64,000 nt of DNA from Thermoflavimicrobium dichotomicum (GCF_900114055.1 NZ_FORR01000007.1:93876-157875), one strand, 5' to 3'. Shown: positions 54,603-64,000, counted from the first letter of the stretch. A program made the numbers and translations. The notes: generated by a model from the letters alone, not told the origin.

Positions 54603-55859
54603 ATGGAACAAACATTGAAACAAACCATTCGTCTTCCGCAAGCCATTGCCCTTTATATTGGCGCTGTACTTGGATCAGGAATTTTACTTACCCCTGGTTT
54701 GGCTGCACAGATCTCAGGTCCTGCTTCTCTGATTGCCTGGGGTGTAATGGTTCTCCTGGTATTACCCATGGCTCTCGTAATGGGATGGTTATCTTCATCC
54801 TATCCCCATGCGGGTGGAGTCGCTTATTTTGTTTCAAAAGCATTTGGAAAAACAGCCAGTATGCATATAGGTTGGTACTTTCTCATGTCCGTTGTCATGG
54901 GTGCTCCGATCGCCTCGCTTACTGGCGCAGGCTATCTGGCTGCTGCCTTGGGTTTGAACCGAACCGCAACCGTCTGGATAGCTGTATCCATTCTGTTAAT
55001 CGCATTAACCATTAATTATCGGGGTATGAAACTGAGTGGGCAAATCCAGGTCATGATCGTGATCGGAATTATTACCGTGCTGATCTTATCCATTTCCTAC
55101 TCTTTCCCTTTTGTAAAAAAAGAAAATTTCACTCCCTGGATGCCACATGGTTGGATGAGTATTGGTCAAACAATCTCTATCTTATTTTGGTGCTTTATCG
55201 GTTGGGAGGCTGTCTCTCATCTCTCTGAGGAATTTGTCGATCCCAAACGAGATACCGTAAAAGCCGTCAGTATTGCAGCATTGATTGTCGGCTTATTATA
55301 TTTTTTGACTGCTTTCACTACCGTTGGTACCCGAAGCTACCTGGGATCCCAAGCTGATACAGCATTAATCTGGATCATGAAACAAAACTTTGGCCCGAGC
55401 GGGAGTGTAGTGATTGGAGGAACCTCCTTTTTAATATGTACCGCCACGGTCATTACCTATGTGGGCGCTGCTTCCCGACTTGCTTTTGCCTTGGCCCGTG
55501 AAGGACATGCTCCTCGGCCAATGGCACGCCTATCGCGCAAACATCAGACACCTGTTGGAGGTTTATGTTTTTTGGCTGGCTGTTTTACACTCATTCTTTT
55601 CCTTTATGCTTTTGGAAATATTTCTTTATCGACACTCATTTTATTTCCTAACGCGACATTTATCCTGACCTATTTGGCTGGATGCGCCGCTGGCATTCGT
55701 TTGCTTCAACATTTCAAGTGGGGACGACAAATGAGCTGGCTCTCTTTGATCCTAACGGCACTCGCTCTTCCTTTTGCAGGATGGGGAATCATCTATCCGG
55801 TTTTCATTTCGCTGATCATTTGGATGGGCCAGATATTATCCCAAAACAATACGAATTAA
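54603..55859 (+). CDS. APC family amino acid permease
   Basis: A 418-residue membrane transporter with about 12 helices. Helix 1 has the substrate-binding break IGAVLGSGILLTPGLAA, typical of the APC superfamily (YjeH/YhdG-like). ATG 54603 has AAAGGAGAG ahead. Divergent from the LysR gene, which suggests its substrate may be linked to the Tm-1-like operon. Substrate not known. Confidence 0.9.
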   Translation: MEQTLKQTIRLPQAIALYIGAVLGSGILLTPGLAAQISGPASLIAWGVMVLLVLPMALVMGWLSSSYPHAGGVAYFVSKAFGKTASMHIGWYFLMSVVMGAPIASLTGAGYLAAALGLNRTATVWIAVSILLIALTINYRGMKLSGQIQVMIVIGIITVLILSISYSFPFVKKENFTPWMPHGWMSIGQTISILFWCFIGWEAVSHLSEEFVDPKRDTVKAVSIAALIVGLLYFLTAFTTVGTRSYLGSQADTALIWIMKQNFGPSGSVVIGGTSFLICTATVITYVGAASRLAFALAREGHAPRPMARLSRKHQTPVGGLCFLAGCFTLILFLYAFGNISLSTLILFPNATFILTYLAGCAAGIRLLQHFKWGRQMSWLSLILTALALPFAGWGIIYPVFISLIIWMGQILSQNNTN

Positions 55860-55877
55860 CACAGAGAGTTCGAGATT

Positions 55878-55986
55878 GTTGACAAACCTGGTTTTCCTTT
55901 TCCAGTTGAACAACTTCCTGCCCGTTTGGATTGAGCGGGAGTGAAACGGAAAAGGAAAACCGGCATATAACGGAAACTTTGTCAGC
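55878..55986. repeat. Family 2 dispersed repeat, 109 bases
   Basis: Same length and build as 31217-31325: ends GTTGACAAA and TTTGTCAGC, inner arms GGTTTTCCTTTTCC and GGAAAAGGAAAACC. It lies between the APC permease and typA and might terminate the former. Confidence 0.75.
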
Positions 55987-56096
55987 AAGCGGTTCCTTTC
56001 TCTAGCATGACAAAGATTTGTATGGTACGATTGCGAATGTGAATAAACAACAAGAATGAGAAAGGGAGGGAGAGGGCCTGAGGCCCTGTCCAATCT

Positions 56097-57932
56097 ATGC
56101 TAAAACCGGAAAACATTCGCAACATCGCTATTATCGCTCACGTAGACCATGGAAAAACCACCCTTGTCGACGCCATGCTCAAACAAAGTCGGATTTTTCG
56201 CGAAAACCAGCAAGTCAGTGAACGGATCCTGGATTCAAATGATCTGGAAAGAGAACGGGGAATTACCATTCTGTCCAAAAACACAGCGATCCAATATAAA
56301 GGGATGAAAATCAATATAGTGGATACCCCTGGTCATGCCGACTTTGGGGGTGAAGTGGAACGGGTCATGAATATGGTGGATGGAGTTCTCCTATTGGTTG
56401 ATGCTGTCGAAGGACCCATGCCACAAACGAAGTTCGTTTTACGCCAAGCCATTGAAAGAGGACACAAAATCATTGTTGTAGTCAATAAAATAGACCGTCC
56501 CAATGCCCAACCCGAACATGTGGTCAATACGACTTTTGATCTTTTTGTAGATTTGGGGGCAACTGATGAGCAGTGCGAATTTCCTGTTATTTATGCCAGC
56601 GGATTAACTGGCTCTTCCGGCCATTCTCCAGACCAGCTTACCCCTTCACTGGAACCGCTTTTTGAGGAAATCATCCACTACATTCCTCATCCCCAAGTCG
56701 ATGTGGCAGGTCCAACACAAATGCAGGCAACGCTACTGGGATATGATGATTACAAGGGACAAATCGTGATTGGACGCTTACAACGGGGAAAAATCCGGCG
56801 CAATCAAACTCTGTTACTTCTTTCATCGGATGGAAACAGTCGTCCGGTAAAAATCGGACAGGTTTTTACCCATCAAGGATTAAACCGCCAGGAAATTGAC
56901 GAAGCGACCGCTGGAGATATTATCGCTGTGACCGGGATCAGCAATGTTCGCATTGGAGATACAATTACAGATCCCGAACATCCCGAAGCGCTTCCACCCA
57001 TCAAAGTGGAAGAACCCACTTTGCGCATGACCATCGGCGTGAATACCAGTCCTTTTGCCGGACAAGACGGGACTTATCTTACCTCACGAAAAATCCGTGA
57101 ACGACTCTATCGTGAAGCTGAGCGCGATGTAGCTCTACGGGTAGAAGATACGGATTCAGCCGATAATTTCCTGGTTTCCGGTCGTGGTGAGCTCCATCTG
57201 AGCATTTTGATTGAAAATATGCGCCGAGAAGGATATGAATTTCAAGTAAGTAAGCCTGAAGTTATTTTCAAAGAAATCGATGGACAAAAATCCGAACCTG
57301 TTGAAACTGTCGAAATCGAAGTAAGCAACGACTATCAAGGGGTTGTCGTCGAACTGTTAGGCAAACGGAAGGGTCAATTGCAAGACATGCAGATTCAGGA
57401 AAACGGAACGGTTCGTTTCATATATTTGGTTCCTTCCCGCGGCTTGCTCGGTTTTCGCCAACAACTTCTGACTGCTACACGTGGCGAAGCAATTATGAAC
57501 ACCCTGTTCGCCGGATATGAACCGTATTTTGGCGAAATCGAAACCCATGACCATGGTTCTCTGATCGCCTGGGAATCTGGAACAGCCACTACATATGCTT
57601 TACATTCCGCTCAAGAACGCGGGCAATTATTTATCACATCAGGCACAGAAGTTTACGAAGGAATGGTCGTTGGCCAGCATATACGTGAAAACGACCTGGA
57701 AGTAAACGTATGCAAGAAAAAACATCTGACCAGTATTCGTCGCGCCACAGCCGAAGAAGCACTTCGCCTGGATACACCTCGACAATTAACTTTGGATGAT
57801 GCCATTGAATTGCTCAAAGAAGACGAACTATTAGAAGTAACACCGAAAACGTTCCGACTCCGAAAAAAATATTTATCCAAAAATGAGCGTGCGCGCCAAG
57901 CCAAGCAAAAGAAATACCAAAAAACAGAATAA
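56097..57932 (+). CDS. typA: Translational GTPase TypA/BipA
   Basis: A 611-residue ribosome-associated GTPase involved in stress and cold adaptation and 50S assembly. G1 [10 protein letters not shown], switch RERGITI, G3 [12 protein letters not shown], and G4 NKIDRPNA are present, followed by the elongation-factor-like domains and the TypA-specific C-terminal domain ([18 protein letters not shown]). ATG 56097 has GAGGCCC ahead, a weak site. A strong terminator follows at once. Confidence 0.96.
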   Translation: MLKPENIRNIAIIAHVDHGKTTLVDAMLKQSRIFRENQQVSERILDSNDLERERGITILSKNTAIQYKGMKINIVDTPGHADFGGEVERVMNMVDGVLLLVDAVEGPMPQTKFVLRQAIERGHKIIVVVNKIDRPNAQPEHVVNTTFDLFVDLGATDEQCEFPVIYASGLTGSSGHSPDQLTPSLEPLFEEIIHYIPHPQVDVAGPTQMQATLLGYDDYKGQIVIGRLQRGKIRRNQTLLLLSSDGNSRPVKIGQVFTHQGLNRQEIDEATAGDIIAVTGISNVRIGDTITDPEHPEALPPIKVEEPTLRMTIGVNTSPFAGQDGTYLTSRKIRERLYREAERDVALRVEDTDSADNFLVSGRGELHLSILIENMRREGYEFQVSKPEVIFKEIDGQKSEPVETVEIEVSNDYQGVVVELLGKRKGQLQDMQIQENGTVRFIYLVPSRGLLGFRQQLLTATRGEAIMNTLFAGYEPYFGEIETHDHGSLIAWESGTATTYALHSAQERGQLFITSGTEVYEGMVVGQHIRENDLEVNVCKKKHLTSIRRATAEEALRLDTPRQLTLDDAIELLKEDELLEVTPKTFRLRKKYLSKNERARQAKQKKYQKTE

Positions 57933-57960
57933 AGCGGTCCGAGTATTCGGACCGCTTTTC
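57931..57960. terminator. Terminator between typA and ATP-grasp gene
   Basis: AAAGCGGTCCGA and TCGGACCGCTTTT around GTAT; T-run on both strands. Serves both convergent genes. Confidence 0.9.
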
Positions 57961-57968
57961 TCAGATAT

Positions 57969-59165
57969 TTATTTATAGACCGTTTGGCTTTCAAACCAGC
58001 GTGCCACCTCATTGATGCGCTGAACAACTTCGTGCTCAGACTTGCCATCCACCACAAAAAGAGCAACACAATCGACACTCCGCTTTGCACCGCTAAACGT
58101 TTCACCCACTTGTGCATGATACTCCTGTTTGATCACCCAATCAAAAGGAGCGGATGTATTCATTTGCACCAAGGTACCTTTCTTGGGAGGAATCAGCACA
58201 AACCCAGACGTTCTTTTTTTAGACAGTTGACGAAAATCCTGGAGATCAGGTAATCGTCCACAAAGGGATCGGGCCCATATTTTGGAAATATTGATACCAA
58301 ATGCATGTTGGATGGAATCGTTGACTTTTACACCGCCTGTCCGACTTGCTACTTCACAAAAATAAAGCTGGTCATCAGCGGTATGAAACAGTTCAGCATG
58401 AAACGTGGTATGTTCTGGTGTTGGAAACTGCCTGATTAATTCACGAACAGCTTCTTGTAACCGTGCTGTCATCGGATTGTCAGGGTCCAACAAATAACTC
58501 CCCAAATATTTGCTGTCCTGGTATGCCAAACATCCATTGATATATTTGGAAGGCCAAACAAAAACAATCTCACCATTTAATACCAAACCATCAATATGAT
58601 ACATATCTCCATCGATAAACTCTTCAGCCAATAATGGAAAATAGAGGCTCTCATTTAAAAAGCGTTCCAAATCATCATGATTATCAATTTTGACTGTATT
58701 TCTTGAACCTGCTCCAGCAATCGGTTTAACTACAATCGGATAACCTGCTTCATCCAGAAAATCCAATACGTCAAATGCATGATTTATCACTTTATATTTC
58801 GGAATGAACACGCCACTTTTTCGTGCGTATTTTTTCATTATTTCCTTATTTCTAAAAACAACAGCACTTTCATATCGTTGCCCTTTTAACCCTAATCGTT
58901 CCCTTAATTGCCCTGCACGCAATACATCCCATTCATTTAGAGCAATGACTTGTTCATATTGGTATTTTTCATATAGTTCAATCGCCCTTAACTCAACCAG
59001 ACTGTTTGTTTCATAGTGAGGAAATGATTCTTTGTACAGATAATGATCAAAATCTTTCTCGTATTGGTCAGAGGTTAGTATAATCAACTCATCCGAAATA
59101 TCAGAGAGCCACTCCTCATAAGGGTTATTTTCATGAGGAGAGTTGTTAAGAATCAGAATTTTCAT
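57969..59165 (-). CDS. ATP-grasp ligase
   Basis: A 398-residue ATP-grasp enzyme. The N-terminal Rossmann-like domain starts KILILNNSPH; the central domain has YPIVVKPIAGAGSRNTVKI (ATP lid), then LLAEEFIDGDMYHIDGL and FCEVASRTGG (Mg-binding). It belongs with carboxylate-amine/amino acid ligases of the BacD/L-amino-acid ligase group, which join two small molecules at ATP cost. GGAGGTC precedes ATG 59165. It stands alone, with no obvious biosynthetic partner, so its product is unknown. Confidence 0.8.
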   Translation of the reverse strand: MKILILNNSPHENNPYEEWLSDISDELIILTSDQYEKDFDHYLYKESFPHYETNSLVELRAIELYEKYQYEQVIALNEWDVLRAGQLRERLGLKGQRYESAVVFRNKEIMKKYARKSGVFIPKYKVINHAFDVLDFLDEAGYPIVVKPIAGAGSRNTVKIDNHDDLERFLNESLYFPLLAEEFIDGDMYHIDGLVLNGEIVFVWPSKYINGCLAYQDSKYLGSYLLDPDNPMTARLQEAVRELIRQFPTPEHTTFHAELFHTADDQLYFCEVASRTGGVKVNDSIQHAFGINISKIWARSLCGRLPDLQDFRQLSKKRTSGFVLIPPKKGTLVQMNTSAPFDWVIKQEYHAQVGETFSGAKRSVDCVALFVVDGKSEHEVVQRINEVARWFESQTVYK

Positions 59166-59449
59166 CCATTGACCTCCAATATGATGCAGTAGCGTTCAAT
59201 AAAATTATATTTCAACAAGTATTAAATATCAATCTCTTTTAAAATATTATACAATATCATTACAATACTTTTCATATGTTTCACCATTAAGAATTTCCTT
59301 CTTGATAAATTTATAGTTTTTACACTGTTTCTATTAACAAAAATTGGAACGAAACCAGAAGGCCATTCTGTTATAAAATGATCAGTAGCAAACATCATCT
59401 TGGCTTCAGTTCACCTTTTATGTTCACCTCATAAACTCCTCTCACACCA
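59166..59449. other. Gene-free stretch upstream of ATP-grasp gene
   Basis: A/T-rich, holding the promoter region of the ATP-grasp gene on the minus strand. I see no open frame with a ribosome binding site, and no repeat. Confidence 0.5.
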
Positions 59450-59483
59450 AAAACCTGGCCTCCACTTCGAGGGGCCAGGTTTT
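59450..59483 (-). terminator. Terminator after flavin reductase
   Basis: AAAACCTGGCC and GGCCAGGTTTT around 12 bases; on the minus strand followed by TTGGTGTG after a T-rich arm. Confidence 0.85.
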
Positions 59484-59497
59484 CACTGCTTTTTATT

Positions 59498-60133
59498 TCA
59501 TCTTTCTTTCTCTTGCCATTCATTCCAGGTTAAACGGGGCATCGAAAATGTTTCTCCTACTGTCCCATACATGGTGCCAGCCAATCTCCCAACAGGATCC
59601 AGCTTTAAAGTATCAATTTTTCCATCATGATACAACTCATCGGCAATGTGGAATTGGACTACTTCTCCTATGATCAGATCCGCATTGGGAAACTGGTTTC
59701 CTCCCATCGGAATCATTTGGTGCAAAACACACTCCATCTGCACTTTGGATTGTGCAATGCGTGGTGTTTTGATCTCTACACTTGGCAACAGCTCAAAACC
59801 TACTTCATCCACTTCGCTGATTTCAGGAGGAAAATCGGTAGCTGTATCATTGACCAACTTGACATTTTCACTATCAACGACATGCACAACAAACTCTTTT
59901 TGCTGAGAAATATTGCGTGCTGTATCTTTCATTTGTCCATCCGGCTTTCGCATGCAGGTCACACTGATCAGGGGAGGTTCAGTCGAAACGACAGTGAAAA
60001 AGCTAAATGGCGCTGCATTTACTTTTCCGGCTTCATTTAACGAGGAAACAAACGCAATCGGGCGTGGCAGAACACTACCAATAAGCAATTTATAATTTGC
60101 TTGTCTGGGTTGCTTCCTGGGATCAATCTGCAT
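59498..60133 (-). CDS. Flavin reductase family protein
   Basis: A 211-residue FMN-binding split-barrel protein. NYKLLIGSVLPRPIAFVSS and NAAPFSFFTVVSTEPPLISV are family hallmarks. Such proteins reduce flavin or act in ring-cleavage pathways. It follows homogentisate dioxygenase by 19 bases, so it may assist tyrosine/phenylalanine breakdown. ATG 60133 has AGAGG upstream; ATG 60142 is three codons earlier. Confidence 0.88.
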   Translation of the reverse strand: MQIDPRKQPRQANYKLLIGSVLPRPIAFVSSLNEAGKVNAAPFSFFTVVSTEPPLISVTCMRKPDGQMKDTARNISQQKEFVVHVVDSENVKLVNDTATDFPPEISEVDEVGFELLPSVEIKTPRIAQSKVQMECVLHQMIPMGGNQFPNADLIIGEVVQFHIADELYHDGKIDTLKLDPVGRLAGTMYGTVGETFSMPRLTWNEWQEKER

Positions 60134-60152
60134 CCAACTCATCCTCTCATAC

Positions 60153-61310
60153 TCATTCCGGCAGCCAGCTATACATATAATTCGGATCTTCCAATGCCAA
60201 AGCCTGCTTCGTTACTTTAAGAGGTCGGAAAGTATCGATCATCACGGCCAACTCTTCAGTCCGATCCTTGCCAATGCTGGCTTCAACTTTTCCAGGATGT
60301 GGACCATGAGGCAAGCCACTGGGATGCAAGGTCAGCGATCCTTCATTAATCCCTTTCCTGCTCATAAAGTTGCCTTTGACATAATATAACACTTCATCGC
60401 TATTGACATTGCTATGATAGTAAGGAGCTGGAATGGCTTCCGGGTGATAATCATACATACGTGGTACAAAGGAGCAGACAACAAAATTGGGCCCGGCAAA
60501 GGTTTGGTGAACAGGAGGCGGTTGGTGAATGGAACCCGTAATGGGTTCAAAATCGTCAATATTAAAGGCCCATGGATACAAATATCCATCCCATCCCACG
60601 ACATCAAATGGGTGGAAGTCATAAACATAGGCATGTAGTTGATTTCTCACTTTGACCCGCACTTCAAACTTTCCCGTCTCCTGGTAAGTCTGGAGCTTCT
60701 CAGGAACCCGAATATCCCGTTCACAAAATGGGCTGTGTTCCATCAACTGCCCATGCTCATTCCGGTATCTTTTTGGGGTTGTAATCTCGCCAAATGATTC
60801 GATCACCAAAAAACGCTGCTCTTTCGTTTTCATTTCCAGGCGATACGTAGTCCCAACAGGAATGACTAAATAATCTCCAGGTCGATATGGCAATTCACCG
60901 AAGACCGTTTCAAGAACACCTTCCCCTTCATGGACAAAAATAATCTCGTCTCCATCGCCATTGCGAAAGAAATAGTTCATCGGTTCGGTCGGTTTTACTG
61001 TAGCAATCACAACATCTTCATTGGCCAGCAAATGCAGTCGTCCATCAATCGGATCGCCGCCCTCTTCGGCCTCAAACGTCAAAAAGTGGCGATGACGATT
61101 GGCCCCTTCTTCTTCAGCAGGAATACTCCAATCCCGGATTTTTTTCGCCTCACTGATTTGAGTAGGAGGATGAATGTGATACAGGATCGATTGAATCCCC
61201 GAAAAACCCTTGGTCCCCATTACCTGCTCTCTGTACAAACTTCCATCCGGCTGTCTGAATTGGATATGCCGTTTCGGTGGAATTTGACCGAGACGATAAT
61301 AGAATGGCAT
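60153..61310 (-). CDS. hmgA: Homogentisate 1,2-dioxygenase
   Basis: A 385-residue ring-cleaving dioxygenase that converts homogentisate to maleylacetoacetate in tyrosine and phenylalanine degradation. Family motifs: VPGTYRLEM-like VIPVGTTYRLEM, YYHSNVNSDEVLYYVKG with iron ligands, and LHPSGLPHGPHPG. The last block holds two histidines. GGAGGAGAG precedes ATG 61310. Other pathway genes are not in the window. Confidence 0.9.
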   Translation of the reverse strand: MPFYYRLGQIPPKRHIQFRQPDGSLYREQVMGTKGFSGIQSILYHIHPPTQISEAKKIRDWSIPAEEEGANRHRHFLTFEAEEGGDPIDGRLHLLANEDVVIATVKPTEPMNYFFRNGDGDEIIFVHEGEGVLETVFGELPYRPGDYLVIPVGTTYRLEMKTKEQRFLVIESFGEITTPKRYRNEHGQLMEHSPFCERDIRVPEKLQTYQETGKFEVRVKVRNQLHAYVYDFHPFDVVGWDGYLYPWAFNIDDFEPITGSIHQPPPVHQTFAGPNFVVCSFVPRMYDYHPEAIPAPYYHSNVNSDEVLYYVKGNFMSRKGINEGSLTLHPSGLPHGPHPGKVEASIGKDRTEELAVMIDTFRPLKVTKQALALEDPNYMYSWLPE

Positions 61311-61372
61311 ACTCTCTCCTCCTGTCGTTTCGATAAAAAAGTATCCATTTCTATTTTATCAGAATTTGTGTT

Positions 61373-63733
61373 TTATTCCCCCGATTCATCCTTCTTGATA
61401 TAATATTTTTCCAATTCCTGCATCCATTCCTTATCGCCTGGCTGAATATCCTTTTCGCCTTTCCAGGTCAAGTCTTCGGGCATAATGGTGGTGAGAGCTT
61501 CTTTGGTTCTTTGGGATTTGGGTAACTTGGCACATCGGCGACTCTGTACCACTTGGACCATTTTAAAATATTCTCTGACCCGCTCGACACAGCTTTTCTG
61601 ATCATCCTGACTCCATAATTGATGCATCTCTTTTAACAGGAGAGACATGCAGGTTTCGTGTACTTGATAGTCTTCTTCTTTGGCTATTTGCAAAAAGATC
61701 GATACCATATCTTCCGGTGAATATTCTTCAAAGAAATATTCATGGGTAAAGAACTTTTTAAGGTCAGGCCATGTTTCAAGCCATGCACGTACTTGCTCTT
61801 CCGGACCAGAAATGATGACGGCTGTTTCAGGAACCAAATGATTAAAAATCTGTTGTAATCCCGGCAGCAATGTCTGGGATGTCAACTCCTGGGTAAAGAG
61901 GTGAATTTGATCCAGATACAGGACTCCACCCAATGCTTCTTCGATCCGTTGTTGCAGTACTTGCTGCATGATGAATGGATCGGGATTGGCTAATTGATCA
62001 GGCGTCACTGTGACCAGATGGCCTTCTGAAACCAATCCGATTTCTTTGAGCATTTGTGCATATAAATCCGCCATTTTCTCCTTTCCTGTATCGGATGGCC
62101 CTAAAAACAGTCCATGAATCGTTAGTTCTTCCATGGTTTTGATTCCCAGGCGTTTACGATCCTGTAGATAATCCAGGTAGTGAATCACTTCTTTCATTTT
62201 CGCTTTTACTTTCCACTGTCCGATTTGTTTTTCCACTTGCTCAAACAACTCATTGACACGTGGATTTGAAATCAGCAGCGGATCACTATATTCGGAATCA
62301 CTCATCTGGTAACTTCCATTTTCTTTATTCATTTCCTTGCACAGATAAATGGCCGGATCACTATCCTGTACTTCCCATACTTCTGCTTCAATATCCCAAA
62401 ATACGCACCGCTCAAACTTGCCACGACCATGTTCGTGAACCTGAACGCCTTTTTCACTATCGAATACCTGGCATTGGATAAAAGATGGGTCAGCTGCTTT
62501 GGATACATGAATGGCAGCCGCTTGCGAAAACTGGGAGATTTGGGTATCCTGAACAATTCCTTTCGTTTTTTGCGAATAATAGATGCCGTGTTTGTTTCCT
62601 TTATACACTTTGCAATTCAAGACATCCAGCTGTCCGCCATTGGTAACAGATATAATGTTGGAGTTAAAACTGAACAGTTCACAGTCTCGTAATGCTCCTT
62701 TTCCATTAGAGGTGGAGACAACCCCTTCCACATTCCCATCATGAATTTTCGTGTGAAGAATCATGGGGTTAGCCCCTTCAAAAATCCGAATGGCAGGCTG
62801 ATAAATAAAACCAAACAAATCACATTTATCGATAAGTCCACCACTATCCTCTTCAAAGATGATCCCTCCGCCTTTGCAGTTGCGAATGCTACTCTCTTGA
62901 AAAAACGGAGAAGAACCATCAGAGATGCGAATAGCAGGCGCATCTTTTTCAAAGCTGAAAATGGAACACTTCTTGAAAACACCTTTTCCTTTTCGAATGA
63001 CAATGCCACAATGCTTGCCATCATGAATTTTGCAGCGATAAAAAGAAGGGCTGGCCTGTTTGATATAAATGGCCGCTTCATGGTCAAATCCATAAATATT
63101 ACATTCTTCAAAGCGCCCTTTTCCTTTTCCTTCCACATAAATACCGCAACTTTTGCTTTCTGTCCCCACAATCTTGCATTTTTTAAATTGGGGATTGCCA
63201 TCCAAAATGTGAATGACCGGATTCTCCTTGGATTGAGAAGCAAAGTGGCAACGCTCAAAAATAATGTTGCCTGTTCCTTTGTTTAATACAGCAGAATTTT
63301 TTGTGCTTATAATTTCACAGTAACGAATAATGGGTTCGGCTGTTTCTCCATCAATCGATATAGCGGGTCCTTTATCTGAAATGACTTTACAGGATTCAAG
63401 CAAAAGGGTGCCATTTTCTATGTATACTGTATCCATTCCTTTATCAAATCCTAATTCTTTTGGTTGCTTAATGGTCACATTTCGGATCACAGCATACCCA
63501 TTTTTCATGGTGATCGAACTGCTTTTTATTCCTTGAATGACAATCTGTTCCCGATCACCCACACCCACGAGCTCAATATATTTATCAATCACCAGATCTT
63601 CTCGATACACTCCTGGTTCAATCTCAATCGTACTGCCAACAGGTGCTTCATCAATCGCTTTTTGTATGCTTCTATTCTTAGAAAAAAGCTTTCTTGAAAC
63701 CTTAAATGAAGTTTTATCGCTACTCAATTCCAT
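61373..63733 (-). CDS. Parallel beta-helix protein fused to a degenerate AAA+ (CbxX/SpoVK-like) domain
   Basis: A 786-residue protein. Residues about 20-470 are a right-handed parallel beta-helix of the NosD/pectate-lyase type, with repeating units such as AIYIKQASPSFYRCKIHDGK and GIVIRKGKGVFKKCSIF. Residues about 500-700 align with CbxX/CfqX AAA+ proteins (SpoVK, EccA): LGIKTMEELTIHGLFLGPS. Key residues have drifted: Walker A reads GPSDTGKEK, without the Ser/Thr; Walker B reads VLYLDQIH, Gln for Glu; the arginine-finger region is LKKFFTH. It is therefore probably a binding scaffold rather than an ATPase. Start uncertain: ATG 63733, GTG 63736 or TTG 63724. Confidence 0.8.
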   Translation of the reverse strand: MELSSDKTSFKVSRKLFSKNRSIQKAIDEAPVGSTIEIEPGVYREDLVIDKYIELVGVGDREQIVIQGIKSSSITMKNGYAVIRNVTIKQPKELGFDKGMDTVYIENGTLLLESCKVISDKGPAISIDGETAEPIIRYCEIISTKNSAVLNKGTGNIIFERCHFASQSKENPVIHILDGNPQFKKCKIVGTESKSCGIYVEGKGKGRFEECNIYGFDHEAAIYIKQASPSFYRCKIHDGKHCGIVIRKGKGVFKKCSIFSFEKDAPAIRISDGSSPFFQESSIRNCKGGGIIFEEDSGGLIDKCDLFGFIYQPAIRIFEGANPMILHTKIHDGNVEGVVSTSNGKGALRDCELFSFNSNIISVTNGGQLDVLNCKVYKGNKHGIYYSQKTKGIVQDTQISQFSQAAAIHVSKAADPSFIQCQVFDSEKGVQVHEHGRGKFERCVFWDIEAEVWEVQDSDPAIYLCKEMNKENGSYQMSDSEYSDPLLISNPRVNELFEQVEKQIGQWKVKAKMKEVIHYLDYLQDRKRLGIKTMEELTIHGLFLGPSDTGKEKMADLYAQMLKEIGLVSEGHLVTVTPDQLANPDPFIMQQVLQQRIEEALGGVLYLDQIHLFTQELTSQTLLPGLQQIFNHLVPETAVIISGPEEQVRAWLETWPDLKKFFTHEYFFEEYSPEDMVSIFLQIAKEEDYQVHETCMSLLLKEMHQLWSQDDQKSCVERVREYFKMVQVVQSRRCAKLPKSQRTKEALTTIMPEDLTWKGEKDIQPGDKEWMQELEKYYIKKDESGE

Positions 63734-63906
63734 CACCCTAAACTTTTCTGGTTGTATTGTTCAACCTTTGTAGGAGTGTTAACTCTTAACTTGCCTGTTC
63801 TAATATATTATATAACATACTTTCACATTCGGCTTTGTTATAAAAATACTAATATTCGTTTTTATTCTTCTATTCTTTTCTAAAGTAATCATAAATCTGA
63901 TTTTTG

Positions 63907-64000
63907 TAGAGTAGAGAACTGAAATTTTGCAGCGACCCCTTTGGGTCGCCTACTCATTTCAGCTCCCCCTCATCAAACCGGACATGAGGTTCTCCCTCAT
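63907..64000 (-). ncRNA. Group II intron 3' end (domains V and VI), partial
   Basis: On the minus strand the sequence enters as ATGAGGGAGAACCTCATGTC then CGGTTT, the shape of domain V with its hairpin and bulge. Domain VI follows: CTGAAAT, GCGACCC, loop, GGGTCGC, ATTTCAG (63960-63918). The 3' splice site should lie near 63907. The rest of the intron and its reverse transcriptase would lie beyond the right edge. Confidence 0.7.

Noticed and set aside
62741..63286. Plus-strand ORF of 181 codons inside the beta-helix gene
   Set aside because: Antisense shadow of repeated beta-helix coding sequence, with no ribosome binding site or recognisable domain.

Overview
The window looks like chromosome from a spore-forming, low-GC, Gram-positive bacterium of the order Bacillales. 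A complete spoIIIAA-AH operon is present, and several neighbourhoods match Bacillus subtilis: yqhO/yqhQ/aroQ/yqhT/efp, gcvT-gcvPA-gcvPB beside yqhH-yqhG, mntR with mntABCD, and a yheI-yheH type ABC exporter. Ribosome binding sites are strong AGGAGG types and many starts are TTG or GTG. A Thermoactinomycetaceae-like relative is plausible, but that is a guess from gene flavour and cannot be proven from this sequence alone.

Layout. 1-5.6 kb: start of rraA, then the engulfment-stage spoIIIA operon on the minus strand. 5.7-7 kb: a structured leader, a frameshifted uppP and a dispersed palindromic repeat. 7-18 kb: housekeeping genes (zinc-ribbon protein, MFS exporter, phosphosulfolactate synthase, DUF441, HEAT-repeat protein, efp, X-Pro peptidase, aroQ, yqhQ, PrcB-like protein, patatin, mntR, FMN reductase). 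18-29 kb: hutH with a hairpin leader, a phosphoesterase, the mntABCD manganese uptake operon, a D-amino acid transaminase, and a decayed IS200/IS605 element with a putative omega RNA. 29-36 kb: lipM, fadH, a Nudix gene and the glycine cleavage operon under a tandem glycine riboswitch. 36-44 kb: yqhH-yqhG, an acetyltransferase, a YtnP-like lactonase, an amino acid (probably cystine) ABC importer and dgt. 44-48.4 kb: a heterodimeric ABC exporter behind what looks like a leader-peptide attenuator. 49-56 kb: a PEP-hydrolase-family TIM barrel, two tandem Tm-1-like (UPF0261) genes, a LysR regulator and an APC permease. 56-64 kb: typA, an ATP-grasp ligase, a flavin reductase with homogentisate dioxygenase, a large beta-helix protein fused to a degenerate AAA+ domain, and the 3' end of a group II intron running off the right edge.

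How the parts fit. MntR (16.8 kb) probably represses mntABCD (21.5-25.5 kb), whose promoter overlaps an MntR-like dyad. Glycine probably switches on gcvT-PA-PB through the riboswitch. The LysR protein probably controls both the Tm-1-like operon and the permease, since the same 11-base motif lies upstream of each.

The most unusual items are the beta-helix/pseudo-AAA+ fusion (61.4-63.7 kb), the tandem Tm-1-like operon, the exporter leader with a 39-codon ORF and switchable hairpins (48.04-48.4 kb), a solo IS605-type right end near 18 kb, and two interleaved families of dispersed hairpin repeats. No CRISPR array, rRNA or tRNA was seen.
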